A stretch of DNA of 64,000 nt from positions 186,001 through 250,000 of the forward strand of contig NC_011961.1 of assembly GCF_000021685.1 (NCBI RefSeq). Reading direction: 5' to 3'. Every line of letters begins with the position of its first letter. Position 1 is the stretch's first letter. The notes below the pieces were generated by a model. The model was not told where the DNA came from, did not search any database, and saw only the letters and a list, made by a program, of their open reading frames with translations. The stretch is from Thermomicrobium roseum DSM 5159. Lineage in GTDB: Bacteria; Chloroflexota; Chloroflexia; Thermomicrobiales; Thermomicrobiaceae. Both the position numbers and the translations under genes were made by a program. This document shows positions 8,833 to 18,700 of this stretch, one piece after another.

Positions 8833-10728
8833 ATGGTCGATCAGTTGATCCGGCAGGTCGGGGAAAAGATTTTCCCGTGTCTCGGGTTCAGCCCGACCGA
8901 GCTCCTCTGGCAGCGGCTGGCGCGGGTGGTGCACCAGGAGGCACGACGGGTCGGTGCAGCCAGCGTGGAGGAGTTCCTGCAGCGGGCGGTGCGGGGCGAG
9001 CGGGCGGTCCTCGAAGCGATCTGTCAGGCGCTCACCATCAACGAGACCTATTTCTTCCGCGAACCCAAGCATTTCGATGCCTTGCGGCAACTCCTGCCGG
9101 AGTTGGCTAAGCAGCAGCAACCGGTGCGCATGCTGTCGGCCGGCTGCTCGAGCGGTGAGGAGCCCTACTCGCTGGCCATGACGGCACACGAGGTACTCGG
9201 TCCGCTGGGGAACGCGTTCGAGGTACTCGGCGTCGATTTCGACGGCGAGGCCCTGGAGCGGGCGCGCGGCGGCTGCTACCGGCAGTGGTCGTTCCGCGAC
9301 CAAGGGCTGGAGCGAGCGCGCCCGCACCTGGAGCAGCGTGGCGAGCTCTGGTGCGTGCGCGATGTCATCCGGGGTCGCGTGCGCTTCGAGCAGGTCAACC
9401 TGATCGAGCGGGTGCCGCCCGGGCCCTTCGCCGTCATCTTTTGCCGCAACACGCTCATGTACTTCACCAGCGAGCACCGCGAGTCGATCGTGCGGCGCTT
9501 CGTCGAAGCGCTCCTGCCGGGTGGGATCCTGGTGATCGGGTCGGCCGAGACGCTCGATCGCATCCCCGCCGAGCTCGAGCGGGTGACGGTGGCCGGGGCC
9601 TATCTCTACCGCAAGCGGGAGCATGTCGTGCCGGTCGCGGGCACCGAACCAGCCGAGACGGTGCGCGTGCTCCTGGTGAGCAGTTCCCCGGTCAGTCGGG
9701 TGGGTATCCGCCAGGCGCTGCGGCAGCTTCCTGGGGTGGAACTGGCCGGCGAGGTGCGCTCGGTCGAGGAGGCGCGGGCGCGACTGGAGGACGACGGCAG
9801 CGCGGTGGTCCTGCTCGATGCGCTGGAGGACAGCGCGGTGCTCGAGCGGGCCGCGCTCCTCCAGGGGTGGCCGCTGGTGGCGATCGTAGGGCCTGGCGTG
9901 GCGGTGCCGCGTGGCCTGCCCAGCCTGGTCGTATCGGATCTCGTCCCAGGGGCGGTGCGGCGGCTGGCACCGGAGCTCGGCGAGACGCTGCGCCAGGCTC
10001 GGGTCCGCCCGCTCGGCCGGCTGCGTGGTGAGGGGAACGGGACCGGTCTTCTGCTGCGGCGCAGCGTCGCCAGTGGGACGCTGGCGGGGGCCAACGGGCG
10101 CACTGGTACCGGTGCGCTGGGGGAGCCGCTGCGGCGCGTTGCCGAGCGGCTGCTGCTCATCGGGTCCTCGACCGGTGGGCCGGCGGTGGTGGCCGACCTG
10201 ATCGCGCGGCTGCCGGCTGGGCTCGGGCTGGGGGTGCTGGTGGTTCAGCACATGCCCCCGAACTTCACGCGCAGCTTCGCCGAACGGCTGAGCCGCGTCG
10301 GACGGTATGCGGCGCGCGAGGCAGAGGACGGGGAACTCGTGGTCGCGGACACCGTGCTGGTTGCGCCAGGTGGACGGAACGTGCTGCTGACGCGGGGCGG
10401 TCGGGTGCAGGTGGTGCCACCGGACCGGAGCGATATCTACGTGCCCAACGTCAACCGGGCCTTCGCGTCGGCCGCGCGCGCCGGACTCGCGCCGCGGACG
10501 ATGGCGGTGATCCTGACCGGGATGGGGGACGACGGGGCGATCGGGATGGCCGAGCTCGCCGCGGCCGGAGCGTATACGGTGGTGCAGCGGCCCGAGGAGG
10601 CAGTGGTGGCGGGGATGATCGAGGCAGCGCTGGCCCGCGGGGCAGTGCAGAAGGTGTTGGCGACTGCCGATATTCCCAGTGAGGTCGTGCGCTGGGCGCA
10701 GCGTGGGGTGATGGCCACGCGCGGCTGA
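8833..10728 (+). CDS. CheR-CheB fusion with a degenerate receiver between them
   Basis: 631 residues combining both adaptation enzymes of chemotaxis. Residues 1-265 are CheR, the SAM-dependent methyltransferase of receptor glutamates (CSSGEEPYSLAM at 105-116, FCRNTLMYF at 203-211). About 278-395 is receiver-like, but the acidic pair is replaced by serines (LLVSSSP, 280-286) and no conserved lysine is seen; Asp329 may be the old phosphorylation site. Residues 438-625 are the CheB methylesterase, with likely catalytic Ser446 (GSSTGG), His473 (QHM) and Asp567 (GMGDDG). The ATG at 8833 has AGGGAG at proper spacing and follows the promoter at 8768-8795; upstream in-frame starts at 8722 and 8770 are less likely. 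It opens an operon with cheY and cheX. Confidence 0.9.
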   Translation: MVDQLIRQVGEKIFPCLGFSPTELLWQRLARVVHQEARRVGAASVEEFLQRAVRGERAVLEAICQALTINETYFFREPKHFDALRQLLPELAKQQQPVRMLSAGCSSGEEPYSLAMTAHEVLGPLGNAFEVLGVDFDGEALERARGGCYRQWSFRDQGLERARPHLEQRGELWCVRDVIRGRVRFEQVNLIERVPPGPFAVIFCRNTLMYFTSEHRESIVRRFVEALLPGGILVIGSAETLDRIPAELERVTVAGAYLYRKREHVVPVAGTEPAETVRVLLVSSSPVSRVGIRQALRQLPGVELAGEVRSVEEARARLEDDGSAVVLLDALEDSAVLERAALLQGWPLVAIVGPGVAVPRGLPSLVVSDLVPGAVRRLAPELGETLRQARVRPLGRLRGEGNGTGLLLRRSVASGTLAGANGRTGTGALGEPLRRVAERLLLIGSSTGGPAVVADLIARLPAGLGLGVLVVQHMPPNFTRSFAERLSRVGRYAAREAEDGELVVADTVLVAPGGRNVLLTRGGRVQVVPPDRSDIYVPNVNRAFASAARAGLAPRTMAVILTGMGDDGAIGMAELAAAGAYTVVQRPEEAVVAGMIEAALARGAVQKVLATADIPSEVVRWAQRGVMATRG

Positions 10729-10764
10729 GCACAAGCCGAGCGGATGGAAAGGAGGAACGAGGTC

Positions 10765-11145
10765 ATGCTCAAGGTCCTGATCGCTGACGATTCGAAGATG
10801 ATGCGGGTGATGCACGTGCGCTCGCTCCGTCAAGTGGGCTATGAGGTGGAGGCAAGCGAGGCGAACAACGGCGAGGAGGCGCTCGCCCTGTTCGAGCCGG
10901 GGAAGTTCGATCTGGTGATCGTCGACTGGAACATGCCGGGGATGGACGGGATCGAGTTCGTGCGGGCGGCGCGCGAGAAGGAGCAGGGGGCCGGCAAGCG
11001 GACGCCTATCCTGATGATCACCAGCCAGAGCACCGAGGAGCAGATGCTCAAGGCCAAGGAGGCGGGCGTCGATAACCTCCTGACCAAGCCGGTGACGCCG
11101 GAAGCGATCGGGGCGGCGCTCGAGATGCTGCTGGCTCGGGCCTAG
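10765..11145 (+). CDS. cheY: Chemotaxis response regulator CheY
   Basis: 126 residues, a single receiver domain of normal CheY length. The acidic pair is Asp8/Asp9, the phosphorylation site Asp54 (VIVDWNMPG), with Thr86 and Lys108 (TKP) completing the active site. Phosphorylated by CheA, it binds the flagellar switch to change rotation. The ATG at 10765 is chosen because AAAGGAGG lies upstream and the protein then begins at the first beta strand (MLKVLIADDS). It sits 36 bases after the CheR-CheB gene in the same operon. Unlike the CheB receiver of this operon it keeps every catalytic residue. Confidence 0.95.
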   Translation: MLKVLIADDSKMMRVMHVRSLRQVGYEVEASEANNGEEALALFEPGKFDLVIVDWNMPGMDGIEFVRAAREKEQGAGKRTPILMITSQSTEEQMLKAKEAGVDNLLTKPVTPEAIGAALEMLLARA

Positions 11146-11173
11146 CCGCGGTGGATGGGGGAGGAGCGAAGCG

Positions 11174-11686
11174 GTGAGCCACGCGATCGTGCAGGACTTG
11201 ACGACGAGCGGGCGGCTGGTCGAGTTCATCGGGCAAGCGGCCCGCGAAGCGCTGGAGCCGCTCTGTGGGGTCGAGGTCAGCGTGCTCGGCGAGGCGGAGC
11301 TGCCCTGGGCGCACCCGCCGGTCGGGATCGCCCTGGTGACGGTGGTCGATACCAGCGGGGGCGGCTTCCAGGCGGTGGTCTGGCTGGGCGGGGAACTCGA
11401 GGCCCTCGCCTCGGTCGCCGAGGTACTCCTGGGCGAGCGACCGGACGGTGAGGACGAGATGCTGCAGGATGCGGTGCGGGAACTCACCAATATCCTGGCT
11501 GGGCAGATCCAGCGGCATCTGGCCAGCGTGGGGCTGCAGATGGGGCTCGGCCTGCCGGTTTACGTGAGTGGAGCCAAAAGCCTGAACGTGGGGGCCAGCC
11601 TGGCCAGCGGCGCGGCCGTGCGTGTTCAGGTCGGGCTCCCCGATGCACCGACGTTGGACGTCGGCTTCGCGGCCAAGGAGGGCTGA
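11174..11686 (+). CDS. cheX: CheX-like CheY-P phosphatase
   Basis: 170 residues. The stretch VRELTNILAGQ (about 97-107) carries the ExxN catalytic motif of the CheC/CheX/FliY phosphatases, followed by a proline about 20 residues on, as in the family. Such proteins remove the phosphate from CheY and end the signal. It starts with GTG behind GGAGGAG and follows cheY by 28 bases, the expected neighbourhood. There is only one clear ExxN motif, which favours CheX over CheC. Membership in the superfamily is well supported; activity is inferred. Confidence 0.8.
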   Translation: MSHAIVQDLTTSGRLVEFIGQAAREALEPLCGVEVSVLGEAELPWAHPPVGIALVTVVDTSGGGFQAVVWLGGELEALASVAEVLLGERPDGEDEMLQDAVRELTNILAGQIQRHLASVGLQMGLGLPVYVSGAKSLNVGASLASGAAVRVQVGLPDAPTLDVGFAAKEG

Positions 11687-11705
11687 GAGCAACGAGGAGC
11701 GAGCG

Positions 11706-12455
11706 ATGTCGGTCAAAGTCGCACCGGTCTTCCCAGCTTCGGCACCGCTGACGCGCAACCCGAAGGTGCCGCAGAAGTACCGCCCGGTGCTCTGGGAGCA
11801 GTACCTCTTGCCGACCCTGGCCGAGAATCTGGCGACGCTGCTCGGCATCAGCGTCGGCTTCCTGCCGGAATCGATCGTCGGGGCGGTCTTCGAGCGTGGG
11901 AAGTTCAAGCCGGGCACGGGGTGGGCGCTGGCCCGCTTCCGGATCAACCTGCAGGAGGAGCAGGTGCCGGCTTTTCTCCTGCAGCCCCTGGCGGAAGCGC
12001 TGGACTGGGGGGCCATCGGCATGCGCCGGCCGCCAGCGACGCGCGAGGCACCAGTGGTCGGGAAAGAGGGCGTGCAGCTCAGCGAAGCGCAGGAGATGGA
12101 TCTGGCGGCCTACCATGAGGTCTGCAACGTGGTGACCTGTGGGGTGCTGGCCCGCGCCTGGCGGAGCAAGCTGGAGCGGCCTCTCTACATCTTGCTGGAT
12201 GGCGTGGAGGCGGTGGTGCCGGCACAGTTTCCGGCCGAACTCGAGAACGGCAAGTGGGTCATTCTGCAGGCGAGCTTCGGTTACAGCGAGCGGCCGGTCA
12301 AGCCGGTCAAGGGGCAGCCGCCGCAGTACGAGAAGCAGACGGTCTGGCTGTTCGTGGTGTCGGAGGCACTGGCGCTCAAGGCGCTCTGGGGAGCGCCGGA
12401 CGGCAAGGAGAAGGACAAGACAGCCTGGCTGGTCTCGACCGGGCAGTGGACCTGA
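11706..12455 (+). CDS. Unknown chemotaxis-operon protein, possibly CheC-like
   Basis: 249 residues with no signal peptide or membrane segment. I do not recognise the family with certainty. A stretch near residues 137-151 (EVCNVVTCGVLARAW) resembles the phosphatase helix of CheC/CheX/FliY, where E and N two residues apart are catalytic, so this may be a second, diverged member of that superfamily. The ATG at 11706 has GAGGAG upstream and follows cheX by 19 bases; a strong terminator follows at 12474, so it is the last gene of the cheR-cheB operon. A switch-associated or scaffold role is an alternative. Confidence 0.7.
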   Translation: MSVKVAPVFPASAPLTRNPKVPQKYRPVLWEQYLLPTLAENLATLLGISVGFLPESIVGAVFERGKFKPGTGWALARFRINLQEEQVPAFLLQPLAEALDWGAIGMRRPPATREAPVVGKEGVQLSEAQEMDLAAYHEVCNVVTCGVLARAWRSKLERPLYILLDGVEAVVPAQFPAELENGKWVILQASFGYSERPVKPVKGQPPQYEKQTVWLFVVSEALALKALWGAPDGKEKDKTAWLVSTGQWT

Positions 12456-12473
12456 ACGGGCGGCGGAGGTCAG

Positions 12474-12504
12474 CAGGGCGTGGGAACTCCCCACGCCCTG
12501 TTTT
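12474..12504 (+). terminator. Rho-independent terminator of the cheR-cheB operon
   Basis: A perfect 11-bp stem (CAGGGCGTGGG with its complement), a 5-base loop, then TTTT. It begins 19 bases after the stop of the last gene. Confidence 0.9.
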
Positions 12505-12582
12505 GCTGTGGTCAGTGGGGTGCGCAGTGCACCGCGTGCCAGTGTGCCGACGGCGAATCCACAGGTGACCGCTCGGCTGGTC

Positions 12583-13515
12583 GGGGGCACCCGGTGCCCG
12601 AGCCGTCGGCCCAGGGCGGCCGGCAATGAGCGCGCGGTGCGATGGTGGTCGTGGAATCGGAATTGCCAACGCTACGGGTGGGTGAAGGAGGTCTGCCGCG
12701 CCTTTGGCGCGGCGGGCGAGGCAGCGCCTCGCCCCTACACAGGTAGGGCGGTTCTCTCCGGTGCAGCACAATCTGGTCGCGGTTGGGCGGTGCAGCCGTC
12801 TTGTGTAGGGGTCAGGCGCTGCCTGACCCGCCGGCCCACCGGGCCGGCCCATGCTGGTGGAGATGCGTCGTTCGTGGTGCCCGGCAACGTGGCAGCGGTG
12901 CCGTATGCCGCGCTACGTTGGGCCGCGCCATCCGGCGCAGCGGGCGAGGCAGCGCCTCGCCCCTACAAGATTGGGCGGTTCAGCACCAGTGCGCCGCATG
13001 GCCGGCTCCGGTCAGGTGATCGGCCCCGCTTTGTAGGGGTCAGGCGGTGCCTGCCCCGCCGGTCCGGGAGGGCCGGGGAATGACACCGTCGCCGGGGTAC
13101 GGATGGAGATCACGGCGGGGATGGGCGCCAGCCGTGCGCCCGGGGCTGAAGCCCCGGGCTGAATCCCCAAGCCCCCTGAAGGGGGCTGTGAGGCGCACAG
13201 GCGCCCGGGTCGATCGGCTGGGTGCAGGCGCCGTTGGGGTCAGCCGGCTTCAGCCGGCTTGGGGACTGAGCCCGGCCGTTCACGGCCGGGCGATCGTGGA
13301 TACAGCCGCTCGGCTGATCTGCGCTGCGTGTCGTGCGAGACGTGTCGGCCACGCGGAATCGCCGCGCCAGAGGCGCGGCGGGCGAGGCAGCGCCTCGCCC
13401 CTACAAGGGTATGCCAGGCGTCCCCGGGCCGGCATTCGAGCGCGGCGGGTGGGCGTAATCCCCGTTTCGTCGGGGGCCGGCCCTGCCTGACCCGCCGGCC
13501 CGGGAGGGCCGGCAA
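12583..13515 (+). repeat. Hairpin repeat array V
   Basis: The longest array, between the terminator at 12504 and the promoter at 13562. A worn right arm (anchor 12583) is followed by units at 12695-12850, 12922-13080 and 13362-13515. Anchors 12583, 12809, 13037 and 13473 are 226, 228 and 436 bp apart; the last interval holds the multi-hairpin block. Nothing in 12505-13561 supports a gene. Confidence 0.8.
13081..13361 (+). repeat. Multi-hairpin block, copy 3
   Basis: Forward copy, closely matching 1165-1430 and the reverse of 8048-8313. The left linker is slightly longer and more diverged than in copies 1 and 2, while the hairpin core is almost unchanged. Confidence 0.8.
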
Positions 13516-13561
13516 TCCGGGGTGGGGTATCCCCGAAAGGTCCTGGTCCGCCGCGCGCCGC

Positions 13562-13589
13562 TCAAGTCTGGCTGGTTCCCTGCCGAAAG
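13562..13589 (+). promoter_or_regulatory. Sigma-28-like promoter of the receptor-cheA operon
   Basis: -35 TCAAGTCT, 12 bases, -10 GCCGAAAG, ending 38 bases before the receptor ATG. One of the two best -35 matches to the TAAAGTTT consensus in the window. Confidence 0.6.
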
Positions 13590-13627
13590 CTTCCAGCAGA
13601 TGCGATGGAGAGTGGACGGGGGTAGCC

Positions 13628-15718
13628 ATGACCATCGGTTTCCGGGAAAAGGTACTCGGTATTCTGGCGGCGATGGCCGCGATCTTCGTGCTCCTCGGTG
13701 CGATCGGCTGGTTCTGGCTGGGCCAGACCCGCAGCGCGGTGCAGCAAGTGAACGGGATGAACGAGGCGCTGACCGTGCTCGGGCAGACTGCGCGCCGCAT
13801 GGCGGAGGTACGTGCGAACGTCGTGGCCCACGTGGGTGCCACGACCAATGCCGATTACCGCCGGCAGCTCGACGAGCGGATCGCCGAGTTGGACAACCAG
13901 ATCGCCCAGGGGCTGGACCAGCTGCAGGCGCTGGCTCATACCCCGGAGGAACTGGAGCGAATGGCAGCCGTGCGCGAGGCCTGGACGACCTATCGAGCGT
14001 CGGCCGAGCGGACACTTCAGCTCTCCCGCAAGTACGATCTGGTCGCCGCGCAGCAGAACATGACCGGTGATGCGGCGCAGAAGTTCGCGGCTCTGCAGGA
14101 CGCGATCAGGAATCTGGAGCAGGCGTCGTCCCAGGATGCCCAGGCGATCGCACAACGGGCGGAGAGCCAGCTCACCATGCTGCGCTTCGCCATGCTCGGT
14201 GCGGCTGGCCTGGCGGTCGTCGCCTTCCTGGGAGGGTTGCTGGTGCTGCGGCCTGCCCTGCGCACGGTGGCCGAGATCGCGGGGGCCAGCCAGCAGCTCG
14301 CCGAGCAGGAGTTGGCCGCGCTGGAGGCGGCGCTCGGCAAGCTGGCGGCCGGGGATCTCACCGCGCGCTTCGCAGTGACCATGGAACCACTGCCGGTCCG
14401 CGGACGCGACGAGTTGGCGCGGATGGCGCAGTCGTTCAACCGGATGCTGGAGCGCCTGCGAGCGGTCGGGAGCGCCTTCGGGAATGCGCTGGAGAACCTG
14501 ACCCAGCTCGTCGGGCAGGTGCGGCTGGCCGTGCGCCAGGTCGGCGAGGCGGGCGCGCAGGCCCAGGCGCTCTCGGCGCAGATCGCCGAGGCATCCAATG
14601 CGGTCGCGCGGACGATCCAGGATGTGGCCCAGGGGTCAGCGACGCAAGCGGAGCAGGTGAGCAGCGCCTCGAGCGCGGTCGAGGAGATGAGCCAGACCAT
14701 CCAGGCGGTGGCCAAGGCGGCGCAGGAGCAGGGGCGGGCGCTGCAGCGGGCGACCGAGCTGGTCCAGCAGATGGCCGACCGCAACCAGCGGGCGGGGGAA
14801 CTGGCGCGGGGCGTGACCGAACGAGCGGGGCGCAACCGCGAGCAGGCCGAGAGCGGCAGCGCGGTGGTGCAGCGGACGCTCAGCACGATGGACCGCGTGC
14901 GTGCCCAGGTGGAGGAGACGGCACGGGCGATCCAGGAACTGGGCGAGCGCTCGAAGCAGATCGGCCAGATCGTCCAGGTGATCACCGACTTGACCGAGCA
15001 AACCAACCTCCTGGCGCTGAACGCCGCGATCGAGGCGGCGCGGGCCGGCGAGGCGGGGAAGGGCTTCGCCGTCGTGGCCGAAGAAGTGCGCAAGCTGGCC
15101 GAGCGCTCGGCCGCGTCGACGCAGGAGATCGCCCAGATGGTGCAGGGAATCCAGCGCACGGTCGAGCAAGCCGTCGCGGCGATGGCGGAGAGCGCCGGCT
15201 CGGTGACGCAGGTGAGCAGCGAGGCGCGCGAGGTGGCCGAGGTGTTCGCGGCCATCCGCCAGGCCGCCGAAGAGGTAGCCGAACGCAACCGCGAGCTCTT
15301 GGCCTCGCTCGAGGAGATCGCCAAGCGGAGCTCGGAACTCCGCGCGACGATGGAGGACACGGCCGCGATCGCCGAAGAGAACGCTGCCTCGGCCAGCGAG
15401 CTCTCGTCGACGGCCGAGCAAGTGCGCGGCTCGATCCGCCGGGTGACGGGCGTGGCCGAGCAGAACGCGGCTGCAGCCGAAGAAGTCTCGGCGGCGACCG
15501 AGCAGATGGCCACCCAGGTCGGCGAGATCGCGGCAGCCGCTGGTCAGCTGGTGGGATTGGCCGATCAGCTGGCCCGGCTGGTGGAGCGGTTCCGCGTGGC
15601 GGCCGGCGAGCCGGCGCGGGCACCGGTCGAGGCGAACGGGCGCGGCTGGTCCGAACCGGCAGCGTCACGGGTGCCGGTCAGCGCCGGAGCGAACGGGAAT
15701 GGGCGTGGTGCCTGGTGA
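13628..15718 (+). CDS. Methyl-accepting chemotaxis protein 1
   Basis: 696 residues, inner-membrane chemoreceptor. Segments: TM1 at about 9-29, a helical extracytoplasmic sensor of about 155 residues (four-helix-bundle type), TM2 at about 186-208, a HAMP linker, then a long coiled-coil signalling domain whose tip contains TNLLALNAAIEAARAGE, the CheA/CheW contact. The tail is Gly/Ala/Asn-rich with no NWETF-like docking peptide. The ATG at 13628 is preferred because it begins the first transmembrane helix and follows the promoter at 13562. CheA starts 31 bases after its stop, so the two are co-transcribed. The ligand cannot be deduced. Confidence 0.93.
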   Translation: MTIGFREKVLGILAAMAAIFVLLGAIGWFWLGQTRSAVQQVNGMNEALTVLGQTARRMAEVRANVVAHVGATTNADYRRQLDERIAELDNQIAQGLDQLQALAHTPEELERMAAVREAWTTYRASAERTLQLSRKYDLVAAQQNMTGDAAQKFAALQDAIRNLEQASSQDAQAIAQRAESQLTMLRFAMLGAAGLAVVAFLGGLLVLRPALRTVAEIAGASQQLAEQELAALEAALGKLAAGDLTARFAVTMEPLPVRGRDELARMAQSFNRMLERLRAVGSAFGNALENLTQLVGQVRLAVRQVGEAGAQAQALSAQIAEASNAVARTIQDVAQGSATQAEQVSSASSAVEEMSQTIQAVAKAAQEQGRALQRATELVQQMADRNQRAGELARGVTERAGRNREQAESGSAVVQRTLSTMDRVRAQVEETARAIQELGERSKQIGQIVQVITDLTEQTNLLALNAAIEAARAGEAGKGFAVVAEEVRKLAERSAASTQEIAQMVQGIQRTVEQAVAAMAESAGSVTQVSSEAREVAEVFAAIRQAAEEVAERNRELLASLEEIAKRSSELRATMEDTAAIAEENAASASELSSTAEQVRGSIRRVTGVAEQNAAAAEEVSAATEQMATQVGEIAAAAGQLVGLADQLARLVERFRVAAGEPARAPVEANGRGWSEPAASRVPVSAGANGNGRGAW

Positions 15719-15749
15719 TGCTGGCAACAGCGGGGGAGGAACCGGAGCG

Positions 15750-18700
15750 ATGGGTGAGGACCGCGAGCTGATCGAGATGTTCATCGAGGAGACGCGCGAG
15801 CGGCTCGAGTCGATCGAGCCGGCCCTGGTCGAGCTGGAGCGGGCCGAGTCACCTGCCGAGAAGGAACGGCTCCTGAACGAGGTGTTCCGCCATCTCCACT
15901 CGACCAAGGGAAGCGCGGGCTACCTGAACCTGAGCGATCTGGTGGCGCTGGTGCATGCCGCCGAGCACCTGGCCGACGTGTTGCGCAAGGGTGCACCGGT
16001 CCAGCCCGAGCACGTCGATCTCTTGCTGCAGACGGTCTCGCTGGTGCGAGGGTACTTGGCCTTCCTGGCTGGGCAGGCTGAGCTACCGGAGGGACTGCCG
16101 GTCCTCACCCAACGCCTGCAACAGGCCGCCGAGCGCGCGCTCGAGCGCCCGCACGCGGGGGTGGACGCTGCGGCCGGCGACGCGACGCCAGCGACCAGTG
16201 GGCCGACGAGCGAGGGGGAGACTCGCCCGGACGAGCAGCGCGCCAGCGAGACCGAGCTGACCAGCTCGACGGTGCGGGTGCCGGTGCACGTGCTCGACCG
16301 CTTGGGCCGGCTGGCCGAGGAGATGCTGGTCACGCGCAACCGGATCACCGCACTGGCGGCCAACCTGCAGGACGGGGAACTCGTCGGAGCTTCCAAAAAG
16401 CTCTCGGTGATGGTCTCCGAGCTGCAGGATATCGCCGCTCTGACGCGACTGCAGCCGATCTCCTCGCTCTTCTCGCAGATGCCGCGCGTGGTGCGGGATG
16501 CGGCCCGCGCGACCGGGAAAGAGGTCGACCTCGTCATCGACGGCGGGCGCTTGGAAGTCGACCGGCGCATCCTGCAGGAGTTGCGCGACCCCCTGGTGCA
16601 TCTCCTCCGCAATGCGGTCGATCACGGGATCGAATCGCCGGAGCGGCGGATCGCCTTCGGCAAACCCTCGCGCGGGCGGATCGCGCTGCGGGCGATGCGC
16701 GAGGGCTCCAACCTGGTCATCGAGGTGAGCGACGACGGAAAAGGGATCGACTACGAGGCGGTGCGCCAGAAGGCGGTCGAGCGTGGCTTCGTGAGCGCAC
16801 GGGAGGCAGCGACGCTCACCGAGGCCGAGCTCAATGCGCTCCTGTTGCGACCCGGCTTCTCGACGCGTGACCGGGCGACCGAGCTCTCGGGGCGCGGCGT
16901 AGGCTTGGACGTCGTCGCCGTGCGGATGCAGGAACTGGGTGGGAGCCTGAGCATTTCGTCGGTGCCCGGGCAGGGGACGACGATCCGGCTGGTGGTGCCG
17001 ACTTCCGTCTCGGTGATGAACACGCTGGTCTTCACCGCGCGCGGGTATCTCCTGGGCATTCCGTACAACGTAGTCCAGGAGATCGTGCTCATCACCGACC
17101 GCGACATCGAGCATTACGGCGAGCAGGATGTCTTCCGGTTGCGCGATCAGCTGGTGCCGCTCTTCACGCTGACCAGCTGGCCGGAGCGGGGCGACGGGGC
17201 CAAGAAGCAAGCCGGCAAGCACTACGTGCTCGTGCTGCGGGGCGAGGGGACGCTGGCTGGGCTGCTCTGCGACGGGATCGCGCGTTTCGAAGAGTTGATC
17301 GTCAAGCCGGTCGGGAACCTGTTGCGTGGCGTGGAGAGCGTGAGCGGGCTGGCCACGCTGGGGACCGGCGAGATCGTCCTGATCCTCGAGCCGGAGAAGA
17401 TTCTGGCCGATGCCGGGCTGGCCATGGCCAGGATCCAGGCCGAGCAGGTCCAGTTGGGGCTGGTGCACGAGCACCAGGCGAGCGAGGACGATCTGGGCGA
17501 GCGGCTGGTGCTTCTCAAGGGGTACGGCGAGCACCGCTATGCCGTGCCGGTGCGACTCGTCTCCCGCATCGTCCGCTTCACGCCGGAGGAACTGGCGATC
17601 TTCGGCGAGCGGATCTACTACCGGACGGAGCAGGCGCTCATCCCGCTGATCGATCTGGACCGGGCGCTCCGGATGGGCGAGGGGGGTGCCGAGCAGGGTG
17701 GAATCGCAGTCCTCTTGCGGGCCGACAATCTCGAGTGCGGCTTTGTCGCATCGCAGGTTGTGCGGATCGGCCGGGTAGGGGTGGAGCCGGAGCCGTCCGA
17801 CCGGCATGGTGTGACCGGCCTGCTCAACTTGTCCGATGGGGTTTATCTCATGGTGGATGTCCCGACACTCGTGCATGGCGAGTTGCGTCGGCTCTACGAG
17901 GCGCGCCAGGAAGCACGCTCGGTCCGCGGCAAGAAGGCGCTCATCGTCGAGGACAGCGTCTTCTACCGGGACGCACTGGAGGCGGTGCTCAAGCGGGCTG
18001 GCTATGCAGTCAGCGCGGTGGGGAGCGTGGAAGACGCGCTGGTGTTCCTGGCGCGGGTTCCCGATGTGGCGCTGATCATCACCGACTACAACCTGCCGGG
18101 GAAGAGCGGGCTCGATCTGATCCAGGTCGTGCGCAGCGGAGAGACCGCCGTGCGAGCCGACGTGCCGATCGTCGTGCTCTCGCAGTATCTCGGCGATCAA
18201 CCGAACAGCGCGGAGTTGGCCGAGCGGTTGCGGGCGGCGGGAGCGAACGCGGTATACAGCAAGTTCGACGAGCTGGAGCAGAGCCAACTCCTCGAGCAGT
18301 TCCGGCATCTGGTGGTGCACGACGAGGCGGAGACGACGGCCGACCAGCAGCACGCCCGCGAAGAGGAGACGGTGCATGTCCTAGCGGTCAACCTCGGGGC
18401 AGAGGTTTACGGTGTGCCGATCGACCGGGTGCGGGAGATCACCACGCTGGACGGCGTGACACCGACGCCGCTCGACGATGCGGGCTTCCTCGGCCTCGCC
18501 AATATCCGCGGGGAGATCGTGCCGGTCTTCGACCTGGGCGGAGTGCTGCGTCGCCCGGTCCGCACGAACGGCGAAGCGGTCGACGTGGTCACCTTGACCA
18601 GCCTGGGGCCGATGGTGCTGCGCGGCGAGAGCATCCGCGGCACCGTGCGCGTGCCGGTCAGCGAACTCCGCGAGCCGACCGGCAACCTGGGGCCACTGGC

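Noticed and set aside
8743..11490. A 915-codon frame antisense to cheR-cheB, cheY and cheX
   Set aside because: A shadow of highly GC-biased genes; composition is His/Arg/Pro-rich with no domain, and the opposite strand has clear proteins.
16083..18377. A 764-codon frame antisense to cheA
   Set aside because: Same reasoning: no domain, no ribosome site, codon bias belongs to cheA.
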